The notes: generated by a model from the letters alone, not told the origin. 64,000 bases of DNA from Xanthobacteraceae bacterium (GCA_028290465.1 JAQGJU010000067.1:1-64000), one strand, 5' to 3'. Positions 10,444 to 19,711 are shown, counted from the first letter of the stretch. A program made the numbers and translations.

Positions 10444-10475
10444 GCGACCCAATAAGCGAAGGCGCAGCCTGAGCG
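10427..10475. repeat. Exact 20-base direct duplication at the 3' end of bolA
   Basis: GCGAAGGCGCAGCCTGAGCG occurs at 10427-10446 and again at 10456-10475, nine bases apart. The first copy contains the bolA stop codon. Confidence 0.9.
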
Positions 10476-10503
10476 CCTGACGAAAAAACCATCAAACGTG
10501 CTC

Positions 10504-10656
10504 CGTCATGGCCGGGCTTGTCATCGTAAATCGCATATCTGCGATTTACGCACCAATTACGCAGAACCCGGGCAAGCCGGGTTCTGATGCCATCCACGTC
10601 TTTCTTGCCGCGATGCCGTTAAGACGTGGATGCCCGGCACAAGGCCGGGCATGACG
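10504..10656. repeat. TCATGCCCGGC-type intergenic repeat, long form
   Basis: Begins CGTCATGGCCGGGC and ends GCCGGGCATGACG, with an internal inverted pair (AAATCGCATATCTGCGATTT) and ATCCACGTCTT...AAGACGTGGAT arms. It lies between the convergent bolA and Bug-receptor genes. The copy at 31268-31421 is very similar in length and sequence. Confidence 0.9.
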
Positions 10657-10693
10657 AACTTTGACGAAAGCGCTAGCTGAGAGACGGAGGGAA

Positions 10694-11683
10694 CTACTCG
10701 GCCTTGATATTGGCGGCGCGGATGATCTCGCCCCATTTAGTCCGGTCGTCGCGGATCTGCTTGGCGAACTCGTCCGGGGTGTTGCCGAGTAGTTGCGCGC
10801 CTGACTTGGCGAAACGCTCCTGCATGGCGGGCAGGCGCAAGGCCTTCGCGATCTCCTGATGCAGGCGCGCGACAATGGCCGGCGGCGTGCCGGCCGGCAC
10901 CACGACGCCGAACCAGGACGAGGCTTCGAAGCTTGGCAGCCCAGCTTCGGCCGCGGTCGGAACTTCGGGCAATTGCGCGAGCCGCTGCTTGCCGGCGATC
11001 GCCAGCGGCCGCAGCTTGCCTTCGGCGATATGCGACAGCACCGTCGGCGGATTATCGACCACGCCCTCGATCTGGCCGCCGATCAGATCGGTGATGGCCG
11101 GCGCCGCGCCCCGATACGGCACATGGGTCAGCTTGACGTTGCCGGCATGCATCAACACCGCGAGGCCGAGATGGCCGGTGGTGCCGATTCCGGGCGAACC
11201 GAAATTCAGCTTGTTCGGCTGCGCGCGGGCGAGCGTCAGGAATTCCTGCACGGTCTTCGCCTCGACCTTCGGATTGACGACCAGCAGCATCGGCATTTCG
11301 GCGACGTTGGACACCGGCACGAAGGCGGTCTCGGCGTCGAACGGCATCTTCGCATAGAGGAATTGATTGGCGGTCAGGATGCCGGCCGACGTCATCAGCA
11401 GCGTGTAGCCGTCCGGCGTCGATTTCGCCGCCGCGTCGGCCCCGATATTGCCGCCGGCGCCGGCGCGATTCTCCACGATGATCGGCTGGCCGAGCGCCTT
11501 GGTGAGTTCATCGCTGACCGCCCGCGCCAATATGTCGGCAAGGCCGCCGGCCGGGAACGGCGCGATCATCTTGATCGGTCGATCCGGATAGCTTTGCGCC
11601 GAAGCCGTCGTCGCGGCAGCGACCGCAAAGCCCACCGCCAGAACAACGCCGATCAGCGCGCGTCCGAAATGTCGTGAGTACAA
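10694..11683 (-). CDS. Bug-family (TctC-like) tripartite tricarboxylate transporter solute receptor
   Basis: 329-residue periplasmic binding protein of the tripartite tricarboxylate transporter family. The signal peptide is residues 1-29 (cleavage ASA|QS). Family motifs include YPDRPIKMIAPFPAGG, VENRAGAGGNIGA and the C-terminal Bug repeat region. These receptors bind carboxylates, but the ligand cannot be read from sequence. No membrane subunits (TctA, TctB) are adjacent, so it is an orphan receptor, as is common for expanded Bug families. Confidence 0.9.
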   Translation of the reverse strand: MYSRHFGRALIGVVLAVGFAVAAATTASAQSYPDRPIKMIAPFPAGGLADILARAVSDELTKALGQPIIVENRAGAGGNIGADAAAKSTPDGYTLLMTSAGILTANQFLYAKMPFDAETAFVPVSNVAEMPMLLVVNPKVEAKTVQEFLTLARAQPNKLNFGSPGIGTTGHLGLAVLMHAGNVKLTHVPYRGAAPAITDLIGGQIEGVVDNPPTVLSHIAEGKLRPLAIAGKQRLAQLPEVPTAAEAGLPSFEASSWFGVVVPAGTPPAIVARLHQEIAKALRLPAMQERFAKSGAQLLGNTPDEFAKQIRDDRTKWGEIIRAANIKAE

Positions 11684-11794
11684 GCCATCCTCCCCTTTTT
11701 ATTGTCGGCGTTTTCGCCGTTGTGTTGTGGCCGGCACGATAAGTGGAGAGCGTGTAAAGTCAACGCGACGCATTACGCGGCGCAGGGCGCGGGA

Positions 11795-13084
11795 TCAGCC
11801 GGCCTTGGCGACCGCCTTGCGGACCAGCGGCGTGATGCGCAGCGCGGTGATCCGGTTTCGACTCTTGCGCAGCACCCGAAACCGGAAGCCGTGGAACGTG
11901 AAGCTCTGGCCCGGCTCCGGGATCGAACGCGCCTCATGGATCACCAGACCGGCGATGGTGGTCGCTTCAGCGTCCGGCAGGTGCCAGTCCATCGCCCGGT
12001 TGAGGTCGCGGATCGGCACGCCGCCATCGACATTCACCGAGCCATCGGGCTGCGGCCGCACGCCAGCGATCGCCACGTCGTACTCGTCGGTGATGTCGCC
12101 GACGATCTCCTCCAGAATGTCCTCGAGCGTCACCAGGCCCATCACCTCGCCGTATTCGTCGACCACCAGCGCGATCGGCGTCTGCCGGCGGCGAAATGCC
12201 TTGAGCTGTTCGTACAGCGGCGTGGTATCGGGCACGAACCAGGGCGGCGTCGCGATCGACATGATGTCGACCTTCGACGCATCGCCGCCGACGGCCTGCA
12301 ATGCGCGCAGCAGATCCTTGGCGTGCAGCATCCCGACGATGTTCTCCGGCTGATCGCGCCACAATGGGAACCGCGTGACCGACGCCGCCAGCACTTCCTG
12401 CACGGCTAGTTCGGGCGGCTCGTCGACGTCCAGCATGATCATCTTGGTGCGGTGGATCATCACGTCGGAGACTTCGAGTTCGCGCAGATCGAGCACGCCG
12501 CCGAACATGTCGCGATCGAGCTTCTCGACGCCGCCCTCGCGATGCAAAAGGTCGACGGCACCGCGCAACTCCTCATGCGCGGACAGGATCGGCTGATTTT
12601 CGCCAATACGTATTCCGACCAGACCGAGCAGCCAGCGCACCAGCGCCTCGACGGCGATCAGCAGCGGGCCGAACAAGCGCATCGTCAGGTGGATCGGCTT
12701 TGCCACCGCCAGCGCGATGCGGTCGGGTGTATTGATGGCGGCGGTCTTCGGTAGGATCTCTGAGAACACCACGACCAGCAGCGTCATCACCACGGTCGCA
12801 TAGATCATGCCGACCTCGCCGAACCAGGACAGCAGTGCGCCGGTCGCCAGCGACGACGCCGCGATGTTGACGGCGTTGTTGCCGAACAGCAGCGCGCCCA
12901 GCATGCGCTCGCGCGCCTTGAGCAACTGATTGACGATGGCCGCCTGGCGGTTGCCATGCTTCTCCAGCCGCATCATGCGGGCGCGGGACGATGCGGTCAG
13001 CGCGGTCTCGCTGCCGGAGAAGAACGCGGACAGCAGCAGGCAGACAAGAATGGCGGCCAGGACGAACCCGTCGTAGGCGGTCAT
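11795..13084 (-). CDS. HlyC/CorC (CNNM) family transporter
   Basis: 429-residue membrane protein with an N-terminal DUF21/CNNM transmembrane domain (about 1-185, several hydrophobic helices), two CBS domains (about 210-330) and a C-terminal CorC/HlyC domain (about 345-420). Family members are linked to Mg2+ or Co2+ efflux and tolerance; the ion here is inferred. The start overlaps the aroB stop by four bases (ATGA), indicating translational coupling in an aroK-aroB-corC operon. Confidence 0.9.
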   Translation of the reverse strand: MTAYDGFVLAAILVCLLLSAFFSGSETALTASSRARMMRLEKHGNRQAAIVNQLLKARERMLGALLFGNNAVNIAASSLATGALLSWFGEVGMIYATVVMTLLVVVFSEILPKTAAINTPDRIALAVAKPIHLTMRLFGPLLIAVEALVRWLLGLVGIRIGENQPILSAHEELRGAVDLLHREGGVEKLDRDMFGGVLDLRELEVSDVMIHRTKMIMLDVDEPPELAVQEVLAASVTRFPLWRDQPENIVGMLHAKDLLRALQAVGGDASKVDIMSIATPPWFVPDTTPLYEQLKAFRRRQTPIALVVDEYGEVMGLVTLEDILEEIVGDITDEYDVAIAGVRPQPDGSVNVDGGVPIRDLNRAMDWHLPDAEATTIAGLVIHEARSIPEPGQSFTFHGFRFRVLRKSRNRITALRITPLVRKAVAKAG

Positions 13085-14214
13085 TGAACGGCGAGCTTCT
13101 CGATGAGAAAGGCGCGGACCTCGGCGGGATCGACATCCTTGGCCACGAAGGCGGAACCTATGCCGCGCGCCAGGATGAAGGTCAGCGTGCCGCGCTTCAC
13201 CTTCTTGTCCTGCGCGATCAGGTCCATCAATTGATCGGCGGACGCGCGCTCGCCTGGAATCTGCGCCGCATGGGTCGGCAGGCCAACGGTCGCGAGGTGA
13301 TGCACCACGCGGTCCACTTCGCTGTCCGGCAGCAGCCCGCGCCGCGCCGAGAACGCGAAGGCCAGCGCCATGCCGAGACCGACCGCCTCGCCGTGCAGCA
13401 GCCGCTGCGAGAAGCCGGCCGCCGCCTCGAACGCATGGCCGAACGTATGGCCGAGATTGAGCAGTGCGCGATCGCCATGTTCGCGTTCGTCGCGCGCGAC
13501 GATGGCGGCCTTGGCACGGCAGCTCACCGCGATGGCGTGCTCGCGCGCCGCGCCGCCGGCGAAGACGTCCGACCAGTTGGCCTCCAACCAGGCGAAGAAC
13601 GCGGCATCGCCGAGCAGGCCGTATTTGGCCATCTCGGCATAGCCGGCGCGGAATTCGCGCGGCGGCAACGTATCCAGCAGCGCGGTGTCGGCGATCACCA
13701 GGATCGGCTGGTGAAAGGCACCGATCAGATTCTTGCCATGGCGCGAATTGATGCCGGTCTTGCCGCCGACCGAGGAATCGACCTGCGCCAGCAATGTGGT
13801 CGGCACCTGAATGAAATCCAGCCCACGCCGCACGCTTGCGGCCGCGAAGCCGGCGAGATCGCCGATCACGCCGCCGCCGAGCGCCACCACCAGATCGTCG
13901 CGCTCGATCCGCTCGGCGATCAGCGCCTCGCAGACGTCTTCGAAAGTCGCGATTTTCTTCGAACCTTCGCCGGCCGGAACATGGACGGAAATGGACGGAA
14001 TCCCGGCAGCTTTCAGCGACGCCTCGGCGGCCGCCAAGTGGTGCTTTGCTACCGTCTCGTCCGTGACGATCGCCGCGCGGGCGCCGGGCCGCAGCGCCTT
14101 CATGCGCTGACCGAGCGAGACCAAAAGATTGCGACCGATAACGATGCCATAGCTGCGTTGGCCGAGTCCGACCTCGACGACGATCGGCTCAATGGTGCGT
14201 AACGCCACAGTCAT
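13081..14214 (-). CDS. aroB: 3-dehydroquinate synthase
   Basis: 377-residue enzyme converting DAHP to 3-dehydroquinate, step two of the shikimate pathway. It needs NAD+ and a divalent metal. GGGVIGD (113-119) and DSSVGGKTGIN (146-156) mark the nucleotide and substrate sites, and HTFGHAFE is the later metal-binding histidine motif. It overlaps both aroK (upstream, four bases) and the corC-like gene (downstream), so the three genes form one operon. Confidence 0.96.
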   Translation of the reverse strand: MTVALRTIEPIVVEVGLGQRSYGIVIGRNLLVSLGQRMKALRPGARAAIVTDETVAKHHLAAAEASLKAAGIPSISVHVPAGEGSKKIATFEDVCEALIAERIERDDLVVALGGGVIGDLAGFAAASVRRGLDFIQVPTTLLAQVDSSVGGKTGINSRHGKNLIGAFHQPILVIADTALLDTLPPREFRAGYAEMAKYGLLGDAAFFAWLEANWSDVFAGGAAREHAIAVSCRAKAAIVARDEREHGDRALLNLGHTFGHAFEAAAGFSQRLLHGEAVGLGMALAFAFSARRGLLPDSEVDRVVHHLATVGLPTHAAQIPGERASADQLMDLIAQDKKVKRGTLTFILARGIGSAFVAKDVDPAEVRAFLIEKLAVQ

Positions 14215-14846
14215 GATGGGCCTCCAGCGCAGGGGCGCGTCGGTGTGACACCGAGCGGCGCCACGCCGAGATGCCGCGTCAGCGCGTCGATGATTTCCGC
14301 CGTAATGGTTTCATGCGGCACGTCGCGCGACAGCACGGTCAGTTCGGCCCCGGCATAGACCGGGTAGCGTTCATCCATCAAGCCGGTCAGCGTCGCGCCC
14401 GGATCGGCGGTCTGCAACAGCGGCCGGTCGGCGCGGCGCCGCAGCCGGCGCATCAGCACATCGAACTCGGCGTTCAGCCAGATAGAAACGCCCTTGGCGC
14501 GAATGAGCGCGCGGGTTTCGGGATTCATGAAGGCGCCGCCGCCGGTCGCCAGCACCTGCGGGCCGCTGTCCAGCAGGCGCGCGATCACCCGGGCTTCGCC
14601 GGCGCGAAAATACGCCTCGCCATGGCTGGCGAAGATGTCCGGAATGGTCATGCCGGCCGCGGCCTCGATCTCGGTATCGGCGTCGATGAACGGTATGCCG
14701 AGCCGTTGGCCGAGCTTGCGGCCGATCGAGGATTTGCCGGACCCCATCATGCCGACCAGCACGACGGAACGCGGACCCAACGCGCGGGCGATGGACTCGC
14801 CGGCCGGGGTCTGGACCGCCTCCTTGTGCAGTGCGACTTCGTTCAT
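14211..14846 (-). CDS. aroK: Shikimate kinase
   Basis: Phosphorylates shikimate at the 3-OH with ATP. Using the ATG at 14846 the protein is 211 residues, with Walker A GMMGSGKSS (32-40), the IDADTEIE shikimate-binding segment and the LATGGGAF motif. The frame extends 38 codons further to 14960, but that part (MASTTTFGPSWQG...) does not resemble kinase sequence. No strong ribosome site marks either start. aroB follows with a four-base overlap. The first gene of the operon, divergent from the small membrane-peptide gene. Confidence 0.93.
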   Translation of the reverse strand: MNEVALHKEAVQTPAGESIARALGPRSVVLVGMMGSGKSSIGRKLGQRLGIPFIDADTEIEAAAGMTIPDIFASHGEAYFRAGEARVIARLLDSGPQVLATGGGAFMNPETRALIRAKGVSIWLNAEFDVLMRRLRRRADRPLLQTADPGATLTGLMDERYPVYAGAELTVLSRDVPHETITAEIIDALTRHLGVAPLGVTPTRPCAGGPS

Positions 14847-15003
14847 CAACGGGGTTCCGAATTCGGGGGCAAAGTCCCATAAACTGGCAGGTGAAACAAC
14901 CGGGACGCCACCGGTCGGCCACCCTTGCCAGGACGGGCCGAACGTGGTCGTACTCGCCACACCTTACCCGCGATGAGCGGGACGATTTGGACCTATCGTC
15001 GCC

Positions 15004-15153
15004 ATGCCCAGCCTGTTCCGGTTCCTGTTCGTTGTCGGAATTCTGGCGGGCGTCGGCTACGGCGCGATATTCGCGCTGGCGCATCTGGTCGAGCCGAAGC
15101 CGCGCGACATGACCGTGACGATTCCGCCGGACAAGTTTTTCAAGAACCGCTGA
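15004..15153 (+). CDS. Small single-pass membrane peptide between aroK and xerD
   Basis: 49-residue protein starting MPSLFRFLFVVGILAGVGYG. A single hydrophobic helix (about residues 5-27) is followed by a short soluble tail ending FFKNR. The gene is too short for ordinary ORF cut-offs, but the codon use is high-GC and the stop lies only 13 bases before xerD, in the same direction. I recall hypothetical proteins of this size in this position in related genomes, but I cannot assign a function. Confidence 0.7.
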   Translation: MPSLFRFLFVVGILAGVGYGAIFALAHLVEPKPRDMTVTIPPDKFFKNR

Positions 15154-15166
15154 CGCCGGTAGTCCC

Positions 15167-16138
15167 ATGGCGCGCCCGTCGAACCAAGACGACAATCTGA
15201 TCGCGCTGTTTCTCGACATGGTGGCGGCCGAACGCGGCGGCGCCAAGAATACGCTATCGGCCTACGAGCGAGATCTGGCCGATCTGTCGGCCTATCTGCG
15301 CGCCGGCAAGCGCGATCTGGTGAAAGCCAATACCGACGATCTGCGCAATTACCTCGGCGATCTGCACGAGCGCGGCTTCAAGGCGTCGTCGGTCGCGCGC
15401 AAATTGTCGGCGATGCGGCAGCTGTTCCGTTTCCTATATGCCGAGCGCAAACGATCCGACGATCCGGGGGCGGTATTGGAGGGTCCGAAACGGTCCCGGC
15501 CGCTGCCGAAGACGCTCTCGATCGCCGACGTCGACAATCTCCTCGGCCAAGCGCGCGCCGGCATGGATGACGCGACAAAACCGATGCCCGAACGGCTGCG
15601 CATCGCCCGCATGACGTGTCTGCTGGAGGTGCTGTACGCCACTGGCCTACGGGTGTCCGAACTGGTGGCGCTGCCGCTGTCCGCCGCCAAACGCGATCAG
15701 CGCATGCTGATCGTGCGCGGCAAGGGCGACAAGGAACGGCTGGTGCCGCTGAACGATGCTGCGCGGCGTACCATGACCGAATATCTGGCCTTGGTCGCCG
15801 AAGCCCAGAAGGACACCAAGACCAAAGCCGCGCCCAAGACGACTCAATCTAAATGGCTGTTTCCATCGTTCGGCGAGAGCGGCCACCTGACCCGGCAGCA
15901 TTTTGGCCGCGAACTGAAAAGCCTCGCGGTCGGCGCCGGATTTCCGGCCGCCAAAGTGAGCCCGCACGTGCTGCGCCACGCCTTTGCCAGCCACCTGCTG
16001 CACAACGGGGCCGATCTGCGCGTGGTGCAGACGCTGCTCGGCCACGCCGACATCTCGACCACGCAGATCTATACCCATGTGCTGGAAGAACGGCTGAAAA
16101 GCCTGGTCCGCGACCTGCACCCGCTGGGCGAGAGTTGA
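15167..16138 (+). CDS. xerD: Site-specific tyrosine recombinase XerD
   Basis: 323-residue recombinase that resolves chromosome dimers at dif with XerC and FtsK. The N-terminal SAM-like core-binding domain (about 10-100) is followed by a catalytic domain with R162, K186, H267, R270, H293 and nucleophile Y302, all present. The length is slightly above the E. coli protein because of a Lys/Thr-rich insert near 215-228. This is the housekeeping enzyme; nothing nearby suggests an integrated element. Confidence 0.93.
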   Translation: MARPSNQDDNLIALFLDMVAAERGGAKNTLSAYERDLADLSAYLRAGKRDLVKANTDDLRNYLGDLHERGFKASSVARKLSAMRQLFRFLYAERKRSDDPGAVLEGPKRSRPLPKTLSIADVDNLLGQARAGMDDATKPMPERLRIARMTCLLEVLYATGLRVSELVALPLSAAKRDQRMLIVRGKGDKERLVPLNDAARRTMTEYLALVAEAQKDTKTKAAPKTTQSKWLFPSFGESGHLTRQHFGRELKSLAVGAGFPAAKVSPHVLRHAFASHLLHNGADLRVVQTLLGHADISTTQIYTHVLEERLKSLVRDLHPLGES

Positions 16139-16144
16139 CGGCGG

Positions 16145-16191
16145 AGCATGATCCCGAAAAGTGGCCACCGGTTTTCGGATAAGATCATGCT
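16145..16191. repeat. GCATGATC palindromic repeat, copy 2
   Basis: AGCATGATCC...AAGATCATGCT element seven bases after the xerD stop, in the opposite core orientation to copy 1 (GAAAAGTGG before ACCGG). It could act as a transcript 3' hairpin. Confidence 0.88.
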
Positions 16192-16333
16192 CAGAAAGAT
16201 TGGGCCGCTCTGCGGTCCGGCTTAACCTGTTCGCGTGAACCAAAGCCCTTTGGCTTGACTTATTGTCCGGCCGCGGGCCAGTTTCGCCGGCCCGCGTGTG
16301 ATGCGGCCCAGCCGGATACCTAAGCCATTGTCG

Positions 16334-17290
16334 ATGCGAAGCTATCTCGATTTTGAAAAGCCCGTGGCCGAACTCGAGGCCAAGGTCGAAGAATTGCGCG
16401 CCGTGCAGGACAGCGGCGAGGCGGTCTCGGTCGACGAGGAAATCGCCCGGCTGGAAAGCAAGGCCTCGCAGACCCTCAAGGAAATCTATGCCGGCCTGAC
16501 GCCGTGGCAGAAGACCCAGGTCGCCCGCCACCCGATGCGGCCGCACTGCCTGGACTACGTGGCGGCGCTGATCACCGACTTCATGCCGCTGGCCGGCGAC
16601 CGCAAATTCGGCGACGACGAAGCCATCGTGGGCGGTTTCGGCCGGTTCCGCGGCCAGAGCATCTGCCTGATCGGCCACGAAAAGGGCTCCTCGACCGAGG
16701 AGCGGCTGAAGCACAATTTCGGCATGGCGCGCCCGGAAGGCTACCGCAAGGCGGTGCGCCTGATGGAGATGGCCGACCGCTTCGACATTCCGGTGCTGAC
16801 GCTGGTCGATACCGCCGGCGCCTATCCGGGCATCGGCGCCGAGGAACGCGGCCAAGCCGAGGCGATTGCGCGCTCGACCGAGGCGTGTCTGGAAATCGGC
16901 GTGCCTAACGTATCCGTCATTCTCGGCGAAGGCGGCTCCGGCGGCGCCATCGCGATCGCGACCGCCAACAAGGTCATCATGCTGGAACACGCGATCTACA
17001 GCGTGATTTCGCCGGAAGGCGCCGCGTCCATTCTTTGGCGCGACACCACCAAGGCGCAGGACGCCGCCACCAATATGAAGATCACAGCCCAGGACCTGCT
17101 GCGGTTCGGGGTCATCGACACCATCGTGGCCGAGCCGGTCGGCGGCGCCCATCGCGACCCGATCGCCTCCATGGCGGCGACCGGCGACGCCATCGCGGCC
17201 GCACTGGCCGAACTCTCTGAGTTCGATCGGCCGGCGGTGCGGCGAAAACGCCGCGAAAAGTTCCTGGCGATCGGCCGGACCATCGGTTAG
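16334..17290 (+). CDS. accA: Acetyl-CoA carboxylase carboxyltransferase subunit alpha
   Basis: 318-residue subunit that, with AccD, moves the carboxyl group from biotin to acetyl-CoA to make malonyl-CoA for fatty acid synthesis. It begins [21 protein letters not shown], the usual AccA start; the 12 upstream codons do not match the family. The crotonase-fold signatures [17 protein letters not shown] and [12 protein letters not shown] are intact. It stands alone, separated from xerD by a repeat. Confidence 0.96.
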   Translation: MRSYLDFEKPVAELEAKVEELRAVQDSGEAVSVDEEIARLESKASQTLKEIYAGLTPWQKTQVARHPMRPHCLDYVAALITDFMPLAGDRKFGDDEAIVGGFGRFRGQSICLIGHEKGSSTEERLKHNFGMARPEGYRKAVRLMEMADRFDIPVLTLVDTAGAYPGIGAEERGQAEAIARSTEACLEIGVPNVSVILGEGGSGGAIAIATANKVIMLEHAIYSVISPEGAASILWRDTTKAQDAATNMKITAQDLLRFGVIDTIVAEPVGGAHRDPIASMAATGDAIAAALAELSEFDRPAVRRKRREKFLAIGRTIG

Positions 17291-17439
17291 AGGCGGCATC
17301 GTCCTCGTTCCACCGCAATTCCTAAGTATTGAACGCCACATGTTCAGTGGAGCGGTCGCGTGCCGAAACTCTGTACGCGCGAATACCGGATCTTACGGAT
17401 GGTTACTTTGCCGTTAAGCATAAAATGCTTCGCCACAAA

Positions 17440-17458
17440 TTTACCATTCGTTTACCAT
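17440..17458 (+). promoter_or_regulatory. Tandem TTTACCAT motif upstream of the L,D-transpeptidase gene
   Basis: TTTACCAT appears twice (17440-17447 and 17451-17458), 11 bases apart, one helical turn, in an AT-rich patch of a GC-rich genome. The spacing of the two TT(T)A units resembles a degenerate CtrA box (TTAA-N7-TTAA). It is about 110 bases before the likely start codon. Binding is only a suggestion. Confidence 0.35.
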
Positions 17459-17568
17459 CGTTATGGTCAACCCTCTGAGGCACTTTCGGTGGGTTGCGAA
17501 CAGCCCTCCTTAAGGATAATCATCGCCGAGGGAAGGCACGGGAATGTTCCTTCGTGGGGAGTGTTGCG

Positions 17569-19236
17569 TTGAAACGTAGTCCGTTCGTCCGGACGCTCCT
17601 GGCAACAGCGGCGCTCACCGCTGCGGTTGCGCTTGCCGGCTGCAATACCGACGGCACTTCTTCCTCCGCGCGTTCGACCAAGCCGCTCTCCGCCGCCATG
17701 GTGGCCGAGATCGAGCAGAAGAACATGTCGAAGGAATCTCCGATCCTGGTCCGCATCTTCAAACAGGAAGCGGAGCTTGAGGTCTGGAAGGAAGACCGTT
17801 CCGGTCGATACTCCTTGCTCAAGACCTATCCGATCTGCCGCTGGTCCGGCGAACTCGGACCGAAGATCAAGGAAGGCGACCGCCAGGCGCCGGAAGGCTT
17901 CTACACGATCACGCCCGGCCAGATGAATCCGAACTCCAGCTACTATCTGGCGTTCAACATGGGTTATCCGAACGCCTATGATCGCGCCTGGGGCCGCACC
18001 GGCGCGCAACTGATGGTGCACGGCGATTGCTCGTCGCGCGGCTGCTACGCCATGACCGACGAACAGATCTCCGAGATTTACGCGCTCGGCCGTGAATCGT
18101 TCTTCGGCGGCCAGCGCGCGTTCCAGGTCCAGGCCTACCCGTTCCATATGACGCCGACCAACATGGCGAAGCATCGGAACAATCCGCATATGGCGTTCTG
18201 GAAGATGATCAAGCGCGGCTATGATCACTTCGAGGTCACGCATCTCGAACCGAAGGTCGATGTCTGCGAGAAGCGCTACGTGTTCGACGCCAAAGCTCCC
18301 GCCAATGCGTCGCCGGCGCTGTCGTTCAGCCCGGCCGGCAAATGTCCGGTGTTTGAAGTGCCGGCAGACATCGCCGGCGCGGTCGAGGAAAAGCAGCGCC
18401 GCGACGAAATCCAGACCGCCGAACTGATCAGCCGCGGCACGCCGGCCTCGCCGATCCGCATGGGCGTCGACGGCGGCATGAATCCGGTATTCGCCAACGC
18501 GCTGAAGAACGGCAACACCATCCAGGACGCCGACGGCAATATCCGCGCCATCGCGGCGGTCTCGGCGACGCCCGGCACCATTCCGGCGCATGTCAATCCG
18601 CCGCGCGAGCCCACACCTGAAACCACTGTTGCGGCCGCATCGACCGGCGCCGTCGCGGCGTCGCGCACCACCCCGGCAGCACCCGCGACCGCACGCCCGG
18701 GCAATTTCGGTCTCGCATCCGCCGAGTCCAAGCCGGCCCCGGCGGCTGCACCGTCCGCCAAGGTCGCATCCGCCGACCGCAACGGCAGCCTGTTCGGCGG
18801 CATGTTCTCGGACGACAAAAAAGACGCCAAGAAGTCAGATGAGCCCGGCGTGCTCGGCCGCATGGGCCGCATGATCGGCCTGAGCGACGAACCCGAAAAG
18901 AAGACCCCGGCTCCGCTGCCGCCGGCCCGCCCGACCAGCACGGCTTCGGCCGCGCCCGGCGCGATCCGCCCGCAGGCCGCGACCAAGCCGGCCGAGATCA
19001 AGACCGAAGCCAAGCCGGTCCAACAGGCGCAGCCGGGCTCGGCCCAACCGGCCTCCACGGCGTGGCCGGAGCAAAAGCCGACCGCCAGCGCCTTCGCGGC
19101 CAAGCCGCAGCCGAAGCCGTACCCGATGGACGACGCCAAGGCGCCGCCGGCCAAGACGGCGGATGGCAACCTCAACGGCGCGGCCGCTGTGGTCCCGGCC
19201 GGTAGCTTCACCAGCCGCTGGGGCGACATCCGCTAA
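17569..19236 (+). CDS. L,D-transpeptidase (YkuD) family lipoprotein
   Basis: Cell-wall enzyme of the YkuD family, which makes 3-3 peptidoglycan cross-links or attaches proteins to peptidoglycan. I chose the TTG at 17569 because GGGGAG lies seven bases upstream and a lipoprotein signal with lipobox LAGC follows at once. The earlier ATG at 17494 would push the signal peptide 25 residues inward. The catalytic motif is VHGDCSSRGCYAM, with the His and Cys of the HGxxxxSxGC pattern. The last 250 residues are Ala/Pro/Lys-rich low-complexity sequence, probably a periplasmic spacer. About 555 residues. Confidence 0.85.
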   Translation: MKRSPFVRTLLATAALTAAVALAGCNTDGTSSSARSTKPLSAAMVAEIEQKNMSKESPILVRIFKQEAELEVWKEDRSGRYSLLKTYPICRWSGELGPKIKEGDRQAPEGFYTITPGQMNPNSSYYLAFNMGYPNAYDRAWGRTGAQLMVHGDCSSRGCYAMTDEQISEIYALGRESFFGGQRAFQVQAYPFHMTPTNMAKHRNNPHMAFWKMIKRGYDHFEVTHLEPKVDVCEKRYVFDAKAPANASPALSFSPAGKCPVFEVPADIAGAVEEKQRRDEIQTAELISRGTPASPIRMGVDGGMNPVFANALKNGNTIQDADGNIRAIAAVSATPGTIPAHVNPPREPTPETTVAAASTGAVAASRTTPAAPATARPGNFGLASAESKPAPAAAPSAKVASADRNGSLFGGMFSDDKKDAKKSDEPGVLGRMGRMIGLSDEPEKKTPAPLPPARPTSTASAAPGAIRPQAATKPAEIKTEAKPVQQAQPGSAQPASTAWPEQKPTASAFAAKPQPKPYPMDDAKAPPAKTADGNLNGAAAVVPAGSFTSRWGDIR

Positions 19237-19241
19237 CTCTC

Positions 19242-19568
19242 GTGGCCGGATTGTCGGACGGCGAAGCGATGCTCCCCTCGCCCGACCCTGCACAGATTCC
19301 ATCATCGGCGACGGACTGTTTCGTCTACGTCCTCGGCTGGATCGGCGATGGCCGGTACCTGACCTATGTGGGCTGGACCAACGACGTGGCGTTGCGTCTG
19401 GCGAAACATAATTCCGGCAGAGGCGCGCGTTCGACACGCGGCCGGGTCTGGGTGTTGCTGCACACCGAGCGCTTCACAACCCGCCAGGAAGCGATGAGCC
19501 GCGAATGGCACCTCAAGCGCGACCGGGCGTTTCGCAAGCAATTGGCGCAGACGCATTTGGGGCGGTAG
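19242..19568 (+). CDS. GIY-YIG nuclease family protein (UPF0213-like)
   Basis: Small GIY-YIG domain protein of about 108 residues from a GTG at 19242; an ATG at 19269 would give 99. The fold is recognised by CFVYVLGW (GIY position), LTYVGWTND (YIG position), RLAKHN and GRGARSTRGRVW, as in the YhbQ/UPF0213 group. Members are thought to act in DNA repair or nucleic-acid processing. It is only five bases downstream of the transpeptidase stop. It is not a homing endonuclease. Confidence 0.85.
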   Translation: MAGLSDGEAMLPSPDPAQIPSSATDCFVYVLGWIGDGRYLTYVGWTNDVALRLAKHNSGRGARSTRGRVWVLLHTERFTTRQEAMSREWHLKRDRAFRKQLAQTHLGR

Positions 19569-19621
19569 AGCGGGCCGCGCCGATTACTGATGCCAAGATG
19601 CGTGGCGATGACTCACAACGT

Positions 19622-19711
19622 CGTCATGCCCGGCCTTGTGCCGGGCATCCACGTCTTAAGAGCCGTGCAGCGTCCAAGACGTGGATGCCCGGCACAAGCC
19701 CGGCCATGACG
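19622..19711. repeat. TCATGCCCGGC-type intergenic repeat, short form
   Basis: CGTCATGCCCGGCC...GGCCATGACG with arms ATCCACGTCTT/AAGACGTGGAT. It sits between the GIY-YIG gene and the convergent secA gene, where the hairpin could end transcripts from both sides. Confidence 0.9.

Noticed and set aside
14847-14960. N-terminal extension of AroK
   Set aside because: The 38 residues are not kinase-like and lie in the divergent promoter region with the small membrane peptide gene.
15167-16138. Tyrosine recombinase as a sign of a genomic island
   Set aside because: Sequence and context (aroK, accA) show the housekeeping XerD; there is no attachment site, phage gene or transposase nearby.
19242-19568. 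Homing endonuclease or group I intron fragment
   Set aside because: The GIY-YIG protein is the compact stand-alone UPF0213 type and interrupts no gene.
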